From Sphingopyxis sp. KK2 (GTDB lineage: Bacteria; Pseudomonadota; Alphaproteobacteria; Sphingomonadales; Sphingomonadaceae): 32,051 bases of DNA. The position numbers and the translations under genes were made by a program. Location of the stretch: positions 1-32,051 of the forward strand of contig NZ_LYVN01000036.1 in the NCBI RefSeq assembly GCF_001990265.1, written 5' to 3'. The notes beneath the pieces are model-generated. The model searched no databases. It saw only the letters and a list, made by a program, of their open reading frames with translations, and had not been told where the DNA came from. Below, one piece after another: positions 15,581-24,877 of this stretch; positions within the stretch are counted from its first letter, which is position 1, and each line of letters opens with the position of its first letter.

Positions 15581-18392
15581 CAGTCTTTCCGCGCGTCGGC
15601 GAGCATCGCGGCCAGGCCGGCAAAGGGGCTGTGCGGTGACGGACCGCGCCGTACCGGCCGCTCGGCGCGGTCGGGCCGGTCCTGGCGCGGGGGCGGCGTG
15701 CCGGGCTTGCCGCCCTTGCGCCTCTTGTCCTTGTGCGGCTTGCCGGGCGCGGCGGCGGGCTGGCTGGTCCTGGCGGCTGCGTCGGGCCGCGCCTGCTGCG
15801 GCCGTCCGCCCGTTTTCTGGCCGGGCTTCTGGCCCGGTTTGTGCGGATGCTTGGGACGCGGTTTCTTGTCGCGGCCGCGATGGCCCGACCAGCGCCAGCG
15901 GTCGAGTTCGGGCTCGCCGACGCCGCGGAATCCGAAAGCCTGGAGCAGCCCGCGCCGCGCCGCGGTATCGAGCCCCAGCGAGGTGGCGAGCGCCGGGTCG
16001 ATGACGAACCCTGCGGGCGGCGGCACGGCGGCCACCTCATGCCCGCCATGGTCCTCGTCATGTTCGTCGCCGCCGGCGATCGGTGCCGCGGGCTTGGCAT
16101 CGGCCTGCAGCCGCGCGGCATGCGCCTGCCGCGCCAGCCGTTCGGCCATGTCGATGCGCAGCCAGCCCTCGCCGCAGCGGCGAAAGCCCGCGATGCCGAG
16201 GCCGACGGCGGGGCCGTCCTTCTGCCACACCGCGCCGTGCGGCGGCAGCGCGGGCAGGCGGCCGCCGGGCTGCTGTGCGGCGAGCAGCCCGGCGGCCAGC
16301 GCACCGCCTCGGGCTTGAGCAGCAGCGGGTGGAACAGGTCGAGCGAGCCGATCGTCAGTCCGATCTTGCGGAGCAAGGGGCGTTCATCGGGGCTCATCGC
16401 GGCGAGCTGGTCGTCGACCCGGTCGCGCGCGACGAAGCCGCCGCCGTCGACCAGCGCCGCGAGCAGCGCGCGCACGCGCGGCGGGGTGAACAGATCGCCC
16501 GCGGCCTCGCCCATCGCGGCGAGCGGCGCGGCGTGGCGCGTCAGCTGCGCGGCGACGAAGCGCTGCAGCCGCTCGACGATCGCCTGGACCTGCGGCACCT
16601 CGAGCCGGCGCAGCGCCGGTTCGACGAGGATCGCGGGCTGGACCAGCGTCGGCCCCTTGGCGAGCGTCGCGACAACGTCGCCGTTCCACGCGATCCGCGG
16701 CGCTTCGCCCGCGACGCTGATCAGCGACAGCGCGCCGTCGTCGCCCTCGGCAAGCGCCGCGGCGCGGCGCGCCATCTCGGCGCGCAGATGCTTTTCGGCC
16801 GCCGCGAGCAGCAGGCGATGGTCGCTCGCGCGCGCCTTGGCATCGACCTTGAACTGGAATCCCTTGAGCGTGCCGATCGCCTCGCCGTCGACCGCGACGG
16901 TGCCGTCGGCACCGACCGCGACGGGCAAGGCGGCGCCGCGCTGCCCCGCATCGCGGATCAGGAGCGCGAGCCGCCGGTCGACGAAGCGCTGCGCGAGCGC
17001 CGCGTGCAGCGCGTCGGAGAGGCGCGTCTCGAGCGCCTGCGTCTGCGCGGTCCAGCCCGCCGCATCGGCGATCCAGTCGCCGCGCTGCGCGATGAAGCAG
17101 AGCGTGCGCACCGCGGCGATGCGGCTCGCGAGCTGGTCGATGTCGCCCTCGACGATGTCGAGCCGCGCCAGCTTGCGCGCGAACCAGTCGGGATCGATCA
17201 TCCCGTCGCCGCTCGTCCGCCACTGCCACAGCTTGAATATGGTGCGGCTGTGATGCTCGGCGCCCAATTGTTCGAAATCGGGGAGGCCGCAGGCGTCCCA
17301 CAGGCGCTGGACCGCGTCGAAATCGCTGCCGCGTGCGCGCACCTCCATGTCGCCCGCCAGATGCTTGAGCACGGCGAGGTCGACCGCTTCGGGCGCGGCG
17401 CGCAGCCGCGGATGCGACGGCGGCTGGGCAAGGTCGGCGAGCAATTGGTCGAGCGTCGCATAGCCCGGCGTCGGATTGCGCCAGTAGATGCTCTGCAGCG
17501 GGGGAAAATGATGTCCCTCGATCGCGTGGATTTCTTCGGGCGTGAAGCCGCCCTGCGGCAGGCCGACGGTGCCGAAGGTCCCGTCCTGCTGGTGCCGCCC
17601 CGCGCGCCCGGCGATCTGCGCCATTTCGGAAATCGTCAGTCGCCGCAGCCGCCGTCCGTCGAATTTCTGCAGGCTCGCAAAGGCGACATGCTGGACATCG
17701 AGGTTCAGCCCCATGCCGATCGCGTCGGTCGCGACGAGATAGTCGACCTCGCCCGCCTGGAACATCTCGACCTGCGCGTTGCGGGTGCGCGGGCTGAGCG
17801 CGCCCATCACCACCGCCGCGCCGCCCGCGAAGCGGCGCAGCATCTCGGCGATCGCGTAAACCTCCTCGGCCGAGAAGGCGACGACCGCCGAGCGCTTGGG
17901 CAGCCGCGACAGCTTGCACGATCCGGCATAGCTCAGGGTCGAAAAGCGCGGCCGGGTGATGATCTCGGCCTCGGGAACGAGGTCGCGGACGAGCCCGTGG
18001 ATGCTCGCCGACCCCAGGATCATCGTCTCCTCGCGGCCGCGCGCGCGCAGCATGCGGTCGGTGAAGACATGGCCGCGTTCGGGATCGGCGCCGAGCTGCG
18101 CCTCGTCGATGCCGACGAAGGCGACGTCGCGCTCGATCGGCAGCGCTTCCATCGTGCCGAGCAGGTAGCGCGCGTCGGGCGGCATGATCCGCTCCTCGCC
18201 GGTGACCAGCGCGACATGGCGGTCGCCCTTGATCGCGACCACCCGATCGTAAACCTCGCGCGCCAACAGGCGTAGCGGAAAGCCGATCATGCCGCTCGAC
18301 CGGGCGGTCAGGCGCTCGACCGCCAAATGGGTTTTGCCGGTGTTTGTGGGGCCAAGGACGGCCTTGACCGGGGTGGATGCGGGAGAAGACAT
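15580..18392 (-). pseudogene. SUV3-type ATP-dependent RNA/DNA helicase, frameshifted
   Basis: The first about 695 codons, from the ATG at 18390-18392, encode a superfamily 2 helicase like mitochondrial SUV3: Walker A GPTNTGKT, the DEAQ motif in GIDEAQLGADPERGHVFTDR, SASIHGLVRD, ATDAIGMGLNLD, and QIAGRAGRHQQDGTFG. Near 16291-16312 the frame breaks. Before it the protein reads HPLLLKPEAV; after it the same frame gives Cys/Arg/Ser-rich nonsense, while the next frame reads AAGLLAAQQPGGRLPALPPHGAVWQKDG and continues to a stop at 15580-15582 in a basic Lys/Pro-rich tail. Adding one base would join them into 937 residues. It is either a one-base deletion in this strain, a sequencing error, or less likely a programmed shift. 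Without repair the helicase core is still intact. SUV3 in mitochondria works in RNA decay. Confidence 0.85.
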
Positions 18393-18539
18393 TTTCTTGA
18401 GGGTCAAGCTGGCATGGCCCGCGCTGCGGTGCAACAGGCGATCGATGGATGGCGGGGCGAAAGCGTAAATTTATCGCCCCGTCTCGCCATGTCCCGCCCC
18501 CGCCACGGCCCGTCGCAACGCCTTTCGCGCCGCCGTCCA

Positions 18540-18554
18540 TTAAATTGACTTTAA
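18540..18554. promoter_or_regulatory. CtrA-type binding site (TTAA-N7-TTAA)
   Basis: TTAA at 18540-18543 and TTAA at 18551-18554 are separated by exactly 7 bases, the consensus spacing of the cell-cycle regulator CtrA. In a genome this GC-rich such a site is unlikely by chance. It lies about 75 bases before the M23 peptidase gene and 150 bases before the divergent helicase gene. Confidence 0.6.
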
Positions 18555-18627
18555 CGGTCTTTCTTTACAGACGAACGGTCGGAAAATCATCGACGGCGCT
18601 GGCGCGGGAGGCGGCAGCACCGATCGC

Positions 18628-20232
18628 GTGGGGGTTGCAATCTTGTTCCAGCGTCACGAACCCATCGCGGGGATGACCGGCAATGCCGCCGCGCTGTCGA
18701 TGACGCAGGCGATTCCCTTTGGCCGCAACGGCGCCGCCGATGTGGTCCCCGACCTCAACTGGCACGAGGCGCTGCGCGACCGGCTCGCGCATCTCGACCT
18801 CGTTCCCGACCTCGGCGACAATATCGGCTCGCGCACCTGGTGGCGCGGCCTCGCGACGCTGGCGCTGCTCTGCGGTGCGGCGATCGCGACCTTTCCGGGG
18901 ATCGAGCCGCTCCACGCCGGTGGCAGCGCCGCGCTCGGCAGCGCCGATTTCAACGAAGCGCGCGCGCAGATGATCGTGCCGCTCGCGCTCGGCGGCGACA
19001 CCGGCCGCCACATGGCCGCGACCGACGCGGTGCGCCCGCTCACCCAGACCCCCGAACGGCCGCAGATCGAACTCACCGCCACGCTCGGCAGCGGCGACAG
19101 CTTCGCGCGCCTGCTCGAACGCTCGGGCGTCGGCGGCGCCGATGCGCAGGCACTCGCCCGCCAGGTTTCCTCGGCGGTTCCGCTCGCCGACATCGCACCG
19201 GGTACGCGCATCGACCTCATCCTCGGCCGCCGCGCCGCGCGCACCATGCCGCGCCCGGTCGACGCGCTCGCGATGCGCGCGCGCTTCGACCTGCGCATCG
19301 AGATGGAGCGGATGAACGGACAGCTCGTGATGCGCCGCATCCCGATTGCGGTCGACGCGACCCCGCTGCGCATCCGCGGCCGCGTCGGCGACAGCCTCTA
19401 TCGCTCGGCACGCGCCGCCGGCGCCCCGCCCGAGGCGATCCAGGCGTATCTGCGGGTCATCGGCAAGCAGATCTCGGTCGCCAGCGATGTTCGCGCCGGC
19501 GACGAATATGACATCATCGTCGATTATCGCCGCGCCGAAACCGGCGAGACCGAGGTCGGAAAACTGCTCTATGCGGGCCTTGTTCGCGGCGGCAAGCAGA
19601 AGCTCTCGATGATCGAATGGACCGTCGACGGCCGCCTGCAATGGTTCGAGGCGTCGGGCGCGGGCGAAACGCGCGGCGGCATGGTGCGCCCGTCGAACGG
19701 CCGCCAGACCTCGGGCTTCGGCATGCGCCGCCACCCGATCCTCGGCTACAAGCGTATGCACAGCGGCGTCGATTATGGCGGTGGCTATGGCGCGCCCATC
19801 TATGCGGTGACCGACGGTACGGTGACGATCGCCGGGCGTCACGGCGGCTATGGCAATTTCGTCAAGCTCGCCCACGGCGGCGGCATGGGCACCGGCTATG
19901 GTCATATGAGCCGCATCGCGGTGCGCCCCGGCCAGCGGGTCAGTGCCGGCCAGGTCATCGGCTATATCGGCTCGACCGGCCTTTCGACCGGCCCGCACCT
20001 TCATTTCGAAGTCTATCGCAACGGCGTCGCGGTGAACCCCGCCTCGGTCAGCTTCGTCACCCGCGCCCGGCTCGAGGGCAAGGCGCTCGCCGATTTCCGC
20101 GCGCGCATCCGCCAGCTCACCGCGGTCGCCCCCGGCGCGGCGATGGCTCCGGTCGCCGCGAAACAGGTCGAAGGCCCGAAGCTCGGCAGCCTCGCCGACG
20201 TCGCCTCGAAACGCGCCGGCGGCGGAATCTGA
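18628..20232 (+). CDS. M23 family metallopeptidase (membrane-anchored, MepM-like)
   Basis: A protein of up to 534 residues that should cut peptidoglycan cross-links in the periplasm. Order: an N-terminal cytoplasmic part of about 70 residues, one membrane helix (about 73-91, GLATLALLCGAAIATF), a LysM/OapA-like region (about 145-205, TLGSGDSFARLLERSGV ... IAPGTRIDLIL), a linker beta domain, and a C-terminal LytM domain. The zinc ligands are present: His378 and Asp382 in HSGVDYG, and His457/His459 in HLHFE. Start is uncertain: GTG at 18628 or ATG at 18673 or 18700. A CtrA-type site upstream suggests cell-cycle control. The gene is divergent from the helicase and upstream of hemB. Confidence 0.88.
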   Translation: MGVAILFQRHEPIAGMTGNAAALSMTQAIPFGRNGAADVVPDLNWHEALRDRLAHLDLVPDLGDNIGSRTWWRGLATLALLCGAAIATFPGIEPLHAGGSAALGSADFNEARAQMIVPLALGGDTGRHMAATDAVRPLTQTPERPQIELTATLGSGDSFARLLERSGVGGADAQALARQVSSAVPLADIAPGTRIDLILGRRAARTMPRPVDALAMRARFDLRIEMERMNGQLVMRRIPIAVDATPLRIRGRVGDSLYRSARAAGAPPEAIQAYLRVIGKQISVASDVRAGDEYDIIVDYRRAETGETEVGKLLYAGLVRGGKQKLSMIEWTVDGRLQWFEASGAGETRGGMVRPSNGRQTSGFGMRRHPILGYKRMHSGVDYGGGYGAPIYAVTDGTVTIAGRHGGYGNFVKLAHGGGMGTGYGHMSRIAVRPGQRVSAGQVIGYIGSTGLSTGPHLHFEVYRNGVAVNPASVSFVTRARLEGKALADFRARIRQLTAVAPGAAMAPVAAKQVEGPKLGSLADVASKRAGGGI

Positions 20233-20314
20233 TTCCCTTTTCCCTCCCGCGGGCGAGGGGCGAGCATCCGCAATATCCATTTGCCGCGCGCCGCCGCCCC
20301 GCTATGCACGCGCC

Positions 20315-21313
20315 ATGACTCACGCCGCCTTTCCCGAGCTGCGCCTGCGCCGCACCCGCCGCACCGCGTGGAGCCGCGCGATGGCGCGCGAAACCCAGCT
20401 CACGCCCGCCAACCTCATCTGGCCGCTGTTCGTCTGCGCGGGCGAGGGGGTCGAGGAGCCGCTCGCCAGCCTGCCCGGCGTGTCGCGCTGGTCGGTCGAC
20501 CTGATCGCCCTGCGCGCCGCCGACGCGATCGCCGCGGGCATCCCGTGCCTCGCGCTCTTTCCCTATACCGAGGCCGAGCGGCGCAGCGAGGACGGCGCCG
20601 AAGCGCTCAATCCCGAAAATCTGATGTGCCGCGCGGTGCGTGCGATCAAGGCGGCGCATGGCGACAAGATCGGCGTGCTCACCGACGTCGCGCTCGATCC
20701 CTATACCAGCCACGGGCAGGACGGGCTCGTCGACGACGGCGGCCATGTCCTCAACGACGAAACGGTTGAGGTGCTCGTCGGCCAGGCGCTCAACCAGGCG
20801 CGCGCCGGCGCCGACATCATCGCGCCCAGCGACATGATGGACGGCCGCATCGGCGCGATCCGCGCCGCGCTCGAGGGCGAAGGCTTCGGCCATGTCCAGA
20901 TCATGAGCTATGCCGCCAAATATGCCTCGGCCTTTTACGGCCCCTTCCGCGACGCGGTCGGCAGCCGCGGGCTGCTCAAGGGCGACAAGAAGGGGTATCA
21001 GATGGACCCCGCCAACGCCGAAGAGGCGCTGCGCGAGGTCGCACAGGACCTGGCCGAGGGCGCCGACAGCGTGATGGTCAAGCCCGGGCTGCCCTATCTC
21101 GACATCGTCCGCGCGGTGAAGGACCATTTCGCCGTCCCGGTCTACGCCTATCAGGTGTCGGGCGAATATGCGATGATCGAGGCGGCGGCGGCCGCCGGCG
21201 CGGGGGATCGCGACGCGCTCGTCCTCGAAACCCTGCTCGCCTTCCGCCGCGCCGGGGCCTCGGGCATCCTCACCTATCATGCGCTCCACGCGGCGCGCCT
21301 GCTCGCCGGCTGA
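20315..21313 (+). CDS. hemB: Delta-aminolevulinic acid dehydratase (porphobilinogen synthase)
   Basis: A 332-residue HemB, which joins two molecules of 5-aminolevulinate to form porphobilinogen in haem synthesis. Both active-site lysines are visible: Lys202 in SYAAKYASAFYGPFRD and Lys256 in VMVKPGLPYLDIV. The metal-site loop reads DVALDPYTSHGQDG, with Asp/Ala in place of the cysteines of zinc-type enzymes, so this is the magnesium-dependent class. Length is normal. It starts 82 bases after the M23 gene and the next gene begins 61 bases after its stop; these may or may not be one transcript. Confidence 0.97.
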   Translation: MTHAAFPELRLRRTRRTAWSRAMARETQLTPANLIWPLFVCAGEGVEEPLASLPGVSRWSVDLIALRAADAIAAGIPCLALFPYTEAERRSEDGAEALNPENLMCRAVRAIKAAHGDKIGVLTDVALDPYTSHGQDGLVDDGGHVLNDETVEVLVGQALNQARAGADIIAPSDMMDGRIGAIRAALEGEGFGHVQIMSYAAKYASAFYGPFRDAVGSRGLLKGDKKGYQMDPANAEEALREVAQDLAEGADSVMVKPGLPYLDIVRAVKDHFAVPVYAYQVSGEYAMIEAAAAAGAGDRDALVLETLLAFRRAGASGILTYHALHAARLLAG

Positions 21314-21374
21314 CCCGCTCCGCCGGCGCCTTTCCAGCTCAACCTTTTCGTTTGAACGAGGGACCGACCCACCC

Positions 21375-23624
21375 ATGACGGCAACACCGCGGCGCTGGCT
21401 TTTCGTGCTGACCATCCTGGTCGGCAGCTTCCTTCTCTTCCAGGTCCAGCCGATGGTCGCGCGCATGGTGCTGCCCAAATTGGGCGGCGCCCCGGCGGTG
21501 TGGAACAGCGCGATGCTGGTCTATCAGGCGCTGCTGCTCGGCGGCTACGCCTATGCGCATTGGCTCGGCCGCTTCCAGGTGCGGCGCCAGGCGATGATCC
21601 ATGTCGCGCTGCTGCTCGTCGCGGCGCTGTGGCTGCCGATCGGCATCGCCGCCATCGCGCCGCCGGCACCGGGGCAGGAGGCGCTGTGGGTGCCGCTGCT
21701 GCTGCTCGCCTCGATCGGCCCGGTGTTCTTCGCGGTCTCGGCACAGGCGCCGCTGATCCAGCGCTGGTTCGCCGCCGACGCGCGCGCGGGCGATCCCTAT
21801 TATCTCTATGCCGCCTCGAACCTCGGCAGCTTCGCGGGGCTGATCTCCTATCCCGCGCTCGTCGAGCCCAATCTGCCGCTCGCCGCGCAAAGCTGGGGCT
21901 GGACGGCCGGTTATGCGCTGCTCGTCGGCCTTGTCGCGGCCGCCGCCGCGGCGCGCTGGCGCAGCCATGCGGTCGCGGCCGCCGATGTCGCCCCCGCCGC
22001 CGACGAACCGCGCCCGACGCTGCGGCGCCAGCTCCACTGGCTGCTCATCGCCGCCGTGCCGTCGGGGCTCATGCTGTCGACGACGACGCACCTCACCACC
22101 GACATCGTCGCCATGCCGCTGCTCTGGGTGCTGCCGCTCGGCCTCTACCTGCTCAGCTTCGTGGTCGCCTTTTCGAACGTCGATGCGCTCAAGCAGACCT
22201 TCCGCGTGCTTGCCCCGGCGGTGCTGCTGATCGCCGGCGGACAGGCGCTGCTCAGCACCGGCGGCGGCTCGATGCTCGTCGCGCTGATGAGCCTCGTCAT
22301 GCTGTTCATCGTCGCCACCGCGCTCCACGACTATCTCCACCATTTGCGCCCGGCGCCGCAGCATCTGACCCTCTTCTATCTCGTCATGTCGGCGGGCGGC
22401 GTCGTCGGCGGGCTGTTCGCGGCACTGTTCGCGCCGTTGCTATTCGACTGGGTCTATGAACATCCAATCCTCGTGCTCGCCGCCGCGGCGCTGCTGCCGC
22501 TGCCGCCCTTCCTGCCGTGGAACGAATGGCTGAAGGTCAGGAACCCCATCCCCTATGTGCTCGCGATGCTCGTCGTCGCGGCCTTCGCCTGCTGGAACCT
22601 CGTCGAGGGCTGGGACGGCACCTTCCAGGGCAGCAACGGACTGTGGGCGGGGCTGATCCTGCTCGTCGGGCTGCTCGTCGTCGCCTGGCGCTGGGCCTAT
22701 ATCGCGGTGCTCGCGATGCTGATGCTCGGCGTCGGCGGGGTCGATACGCTGCAAAAGGGCGCCGACGGGATGCGCGTGCGCAGTTATTTCGGCGTCTATA
22801 CCGTCACCGACGACCCGGCCACGCAACAGCGCCGGCTGGCGCATGGCACGACGCTCCACGGGCTCCAGAATACGCAGCCGGGGCACGAACTCGAACCCAC
22901 CACCTATTATGGCCATCAATCGGGGGTCGGGCTGACGCTCGACAAGGCGACCGAACTCGCCGGCCCCGATGCCGCAGTCGGCATCGTCGGGCTGGGGGCG
23001 GGGACCTTGTCCTGCTACCGCAAACCGGGCCAGCAATGGACGATCTTCGAAATCGACCCGGTGATGGTCGACATCGCGCGCGATCCGAAAAAATTCAGCT
23101 TCCTGTCGAAATGCGCGGGCGACACGCCGATCGTCGTCGGCGACGCGCGGCTGCGCATCGAACAAATGCCCCCGGCACAGTTCGACATCCTCGTCATCGA
23201 CGCCTTCTCGTCCGACGCGATCCCGCTGCACCTGCTGACCGCCGAGGCGATCGGCATCTATGCCCGCGCGCTCAAGCCCGATGGCGTGCTGCTGATCCAT
23301 ATCTCCAACCGCTTCTTCGATCTCCAGCCGGTGCTGTCGGCGGAGGCGAAGGCACGCGGGTGGAGCGCGGCGATCCGCCTCGACCCGGCGGGCGACGGCA
23401 ATGCCGCCAGCGCGCTGACCAGTTCGAACTGGGTCGCCTTCACCGCGACGCCGCAGCGCATGGAGCAGCTGACCGGCGGCCTCCGCCCGCTCCCGCGCGG
23501 CTATGAGGACGGCGCGTGGGTCGCGCTCGAATCGCGGCCGGGCTTTTCGCGCTGGACCGACGATTATGCCTCGACTCTGCCGATCCTGATCTGGAAGAAT
23601 ATCATCGGAGGACGCAGCGAATGA
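21375..23624 (+). CDS. Membrane protein fused to a spermidine-synthase-like domain
   Basis: A 749-residue fusion. The first about 480 residues are hydrophobic, with roughly 12 membrane segments (start WLFVLTILVGSFLLFQVQPM). From about residue 500 comes a Rossmann-type methyltransferase fold of the spermidine-synthase family: GLGAGTL (SAM loop), FEIDP, VVGDARLRI, and VIDAFSSDAIPLHLLT. True spermidine synthases have conserved acidic residues for the polyamine; whether they are kept here I cannot judge, so the substrate is unknown. Such fusions are common in proteobacteria and remain uncharacterised as far as I know. The stop overlaps the next start by four bases (ATGA), so the two proteins are translationally coupled. 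Confidence 0.88.
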   Translation: MTATPRRWLFVLTILVGSFLLFQVQPMVARMVLPKLGGAPAVWNSAMLVYQALLLGGYAYAHWLGRFQVRRQAMIHVALLLVAALWLPIGIAAIAPPAPGQEALWVPLLLLASIGPVFFAVSAQAPLIQRWFAADARAGDPYYLYAASNLGSFAGLISYPALVEPNLPLAAQSWGWTAGYALLVGLVAAAAAARWRSHAVAAADVAPAADEPRPTLRRQLHWLLIAAVPSGLMLSTTTHLTTDIVAMPLLWVLPLGLYLLSFVVAFSNVDALKQTFRVLAPAVLLIAGGQALLSTGGGSMLVALMSLVMLFIVATALHDYLHHLRPAPQHLTLFYLVMSAGGVVGGLFAALFAPLLFDWVYEHPILVLAAAALLPLPPFLPWNEWLKVRNPIPYVLAMLVVAAFACWNLVEGWDGTFQGSNGLWAGLILLVGLLVVAWRWAYIAVLAMLMLGVGGVDTLQKGADGMRVRSYFGVYTVTDDPATQQRRLAHGTTLHGLQNTQPGHELEPTTYYGHQSGVGLTLDKATELAGPDAAVGIVGLGAGTLSCYRKPGQQWTIFEIDPVMVDIARDPKKFSFLSKCAGDTPIVVGDARLRIEQMPPAQFDILVIDAFSSDAIPLHLLTAEAIGIYARALKPDGVLLIHISNRFFDLQPVLSAEAKARGWSAAIRLDPAGDGNAASALTSSNWVAFTATPQRMEQLTGGLRPLPRGYEDGAWVALESRPGFSRWTDDYASTLPILIWKNIIGGRSE

Positions 23625-24175
23625 CCCACGACGTCAGCATCATCACCGTGAACGGCAAGACGCCGCAGATCGATCCCAGCGCCTTCATCGCGCCCGGATG
23701 CCGCATCATCGGCGACGTGCGCATCGGTCCCGACGTCAGCATCTGGTACAATTGCGTGCTGCGCGCCGACGTCAGCCATATCGAGGTCGGCGCGCGCTCG
23801 AACATCCAGGACGGCAGCGTCGTCCACTGCGACGGCCCGATGCCGCACCGGCCCGAAGGCTTCCCGACGATCATCGGCGAGGATGTACTGATCGGCCATC
23901 TCGCGATGGTCCATGGCTGCATTCTCGACGACCGCGCGTTCGTCGGGCTGAAGGCGACGGTGATGAACGGCTGCCGCATCGGCAGCGACGCGATGCTCGC
24001 CGCGGGCGCGCTGCTCACCGAGAACAAGGAAATCCCCAGCCGCGAACTATGGGCGGGCTCGCCGGCGCGCCGGGTGCGCGAGATCGGCGACGAACAGGCC
24101 GCGGGCATGCAGGTCGGCGTCGCGCATTATGTGATGAACGGCCGCATGCACAAGGCGGCGGTCGAGGGACAATAA
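23621..24175 (+). CDS. Gamma-class carbonic anhydrase family protein
   Basis: A 184-residue left-handed beta-helix protein with hexapeptide repeats (for example IIGDVRIGPDVSIWYN, VEVGARSNIQDGSVVH in similar form). The three metal-binding histidines are His69 in VVHCD, His93 and His98 in IGHLAMVHG, at the spacing seen in gamma-carbonic anhydrases. This would bind Zn or Fe and hydrate CO2, though many close relatives (YrdA, CaiE type) show little activity. The ATG overlaps the stop of the membrane/spermidine-synthase fusion by four bases. A convergent terminator follows. Confidence 0.9.
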   Translation: MTHDVSIITVNGKTPQIDPSAFIAPGCRIIGDVRIGPDVSIWYNCVLRADVSHIEVGARSNIQDGSVVHCDGPMPHRPEGFPTIIGEDVLIGHLAMVHGCILDDRAFVGLKATVMNGCRIGSDAMLAAGALLTENKEIPSRELWAGSPARRVREIGDEQAAGMQVGVAHYVMNGRMHKAAVEGQ

Positions 24176-24210
24176 AAAGGGCGCCCCGGTTTCCCGAGGC
24201 GCCCTCTTTG
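24174..24210. terminator. Convergent two-way terminator
   Basis: GGGCGCC (24179-24185) pairs with GGCGCCC (24198-24204) with extra inner pairs. AAAAA precedes it and CTCTTTG follows, so it can serve both the carbonic anhydrase gene (plus) and the membrane protein gene (minus). Confidence 0.8.
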
Positions 24211-24226
24211 AAACGGTCGTTGCGGC

Positions 24227-24799
24227 TTAGCTGAAGCTCACCATCGCATAGAGCATCGGGATCGACAGCAGCGTGTTGGTCCGCGAAAAGATCATTGCGG
24301 TCTTCGCCGACTTGGCCTTGGTCGCATCGTCGGCCTCGACGATGCCCAGCGCCTTCTTCTGGTTCGGCCAGATCACGAACCACACGTTGAACGCCATGAT
24401 CAGGCCCAGCCACATGCCGACGCCGATCAGCTTGTACGGGTCCTGCAGCGTCAGCGCGGGGACGAGGTATTTGGCGTGGCCAGCGATCGCGAGGCCCAGC
24501 AGCACCGTGGCCAGCGCCGCCCAGCGGAACCAGAACAGCGCGGCGGGCGCAATATGCTTCGACACGCCGGGCTTTAGCTCGGCGGGGATCTTGGGCATCG
24601 TCGGGATCTGGACGAAGTTGAAATAATAGAGCAGCCCGATCCACAGGATGCCGAAAAAGGTGTGCAGCCAGCGCATGACGGCGAGTGCGGCCGCGCCGCC
24701 ATCCTCGAAATTCTGGCCGTTGAGGCCCAGCATCAGGATGATCGCGAGCACCAGCCCCGCGCCCAGCACGGCGTGCAGATTACCGAAAAATTTGTCCAT
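24227..24799 (-). CDS. PuuD-like (DUF989) integral membrane protein without cytochrome c domain
   Basis: A 190-residue protein with four or more membrane helices. MRWLHTFFGILWIGLLYYFNFVQIPTMPKI and NVWFVIWPNQKKALGI are the patterns of the membrane domain of urate hydroxylase PuuD, here with the haem-type histidine in WLHTFFGI. Full-length PuuD continues into a C-terminal cytochrome c domain with CxxCH, but this protein stops before it. No other purine-degradation gene is nearby, so a urate role is doubtful; an electron-transfer or unknown membrane function is as likely. It lies 78 bases after yciB and could be the last gene of that operon. Confidence 0.75.
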   Translation of the reverse strand: MDKFFGNLHAVLGAGLVLAIILMLGLNGQNFEDGGAAALAVMRWLHTFFGILWIGLLYYFNFVQIPTMPKIPAELKPGVSKHIAPAALFWFRWAALATVLLGLAIAGHAKYLVPALTLQDPYKLIGVGMWLGLIMAFNVWFVIWPNQKKALGIVEADDATKAKSAKTAMIFSRTNTLLSIPMLYAMVSFS

Positions 24800-24877
24800 G
24801 AAAGTCCCCCTCGCTTGTTATGGGGCGCGGCGCGACCCGGTGCCCGGGCACGGCTATGCCAGCGACGGGGGCCGCGT

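Noticed and set aside
16083..18275. 730-codon plus-strand frame opposite the helicase gene
   Set aside because: Antisense to clear helicase motifs; no domain of its own.
18565..20280. 571-codon minus-strand frame opposite the M23 peptidase gene
   Set aside because: The plus strand has intact zinc ligands and a membrane anchor; the minus frame has none.
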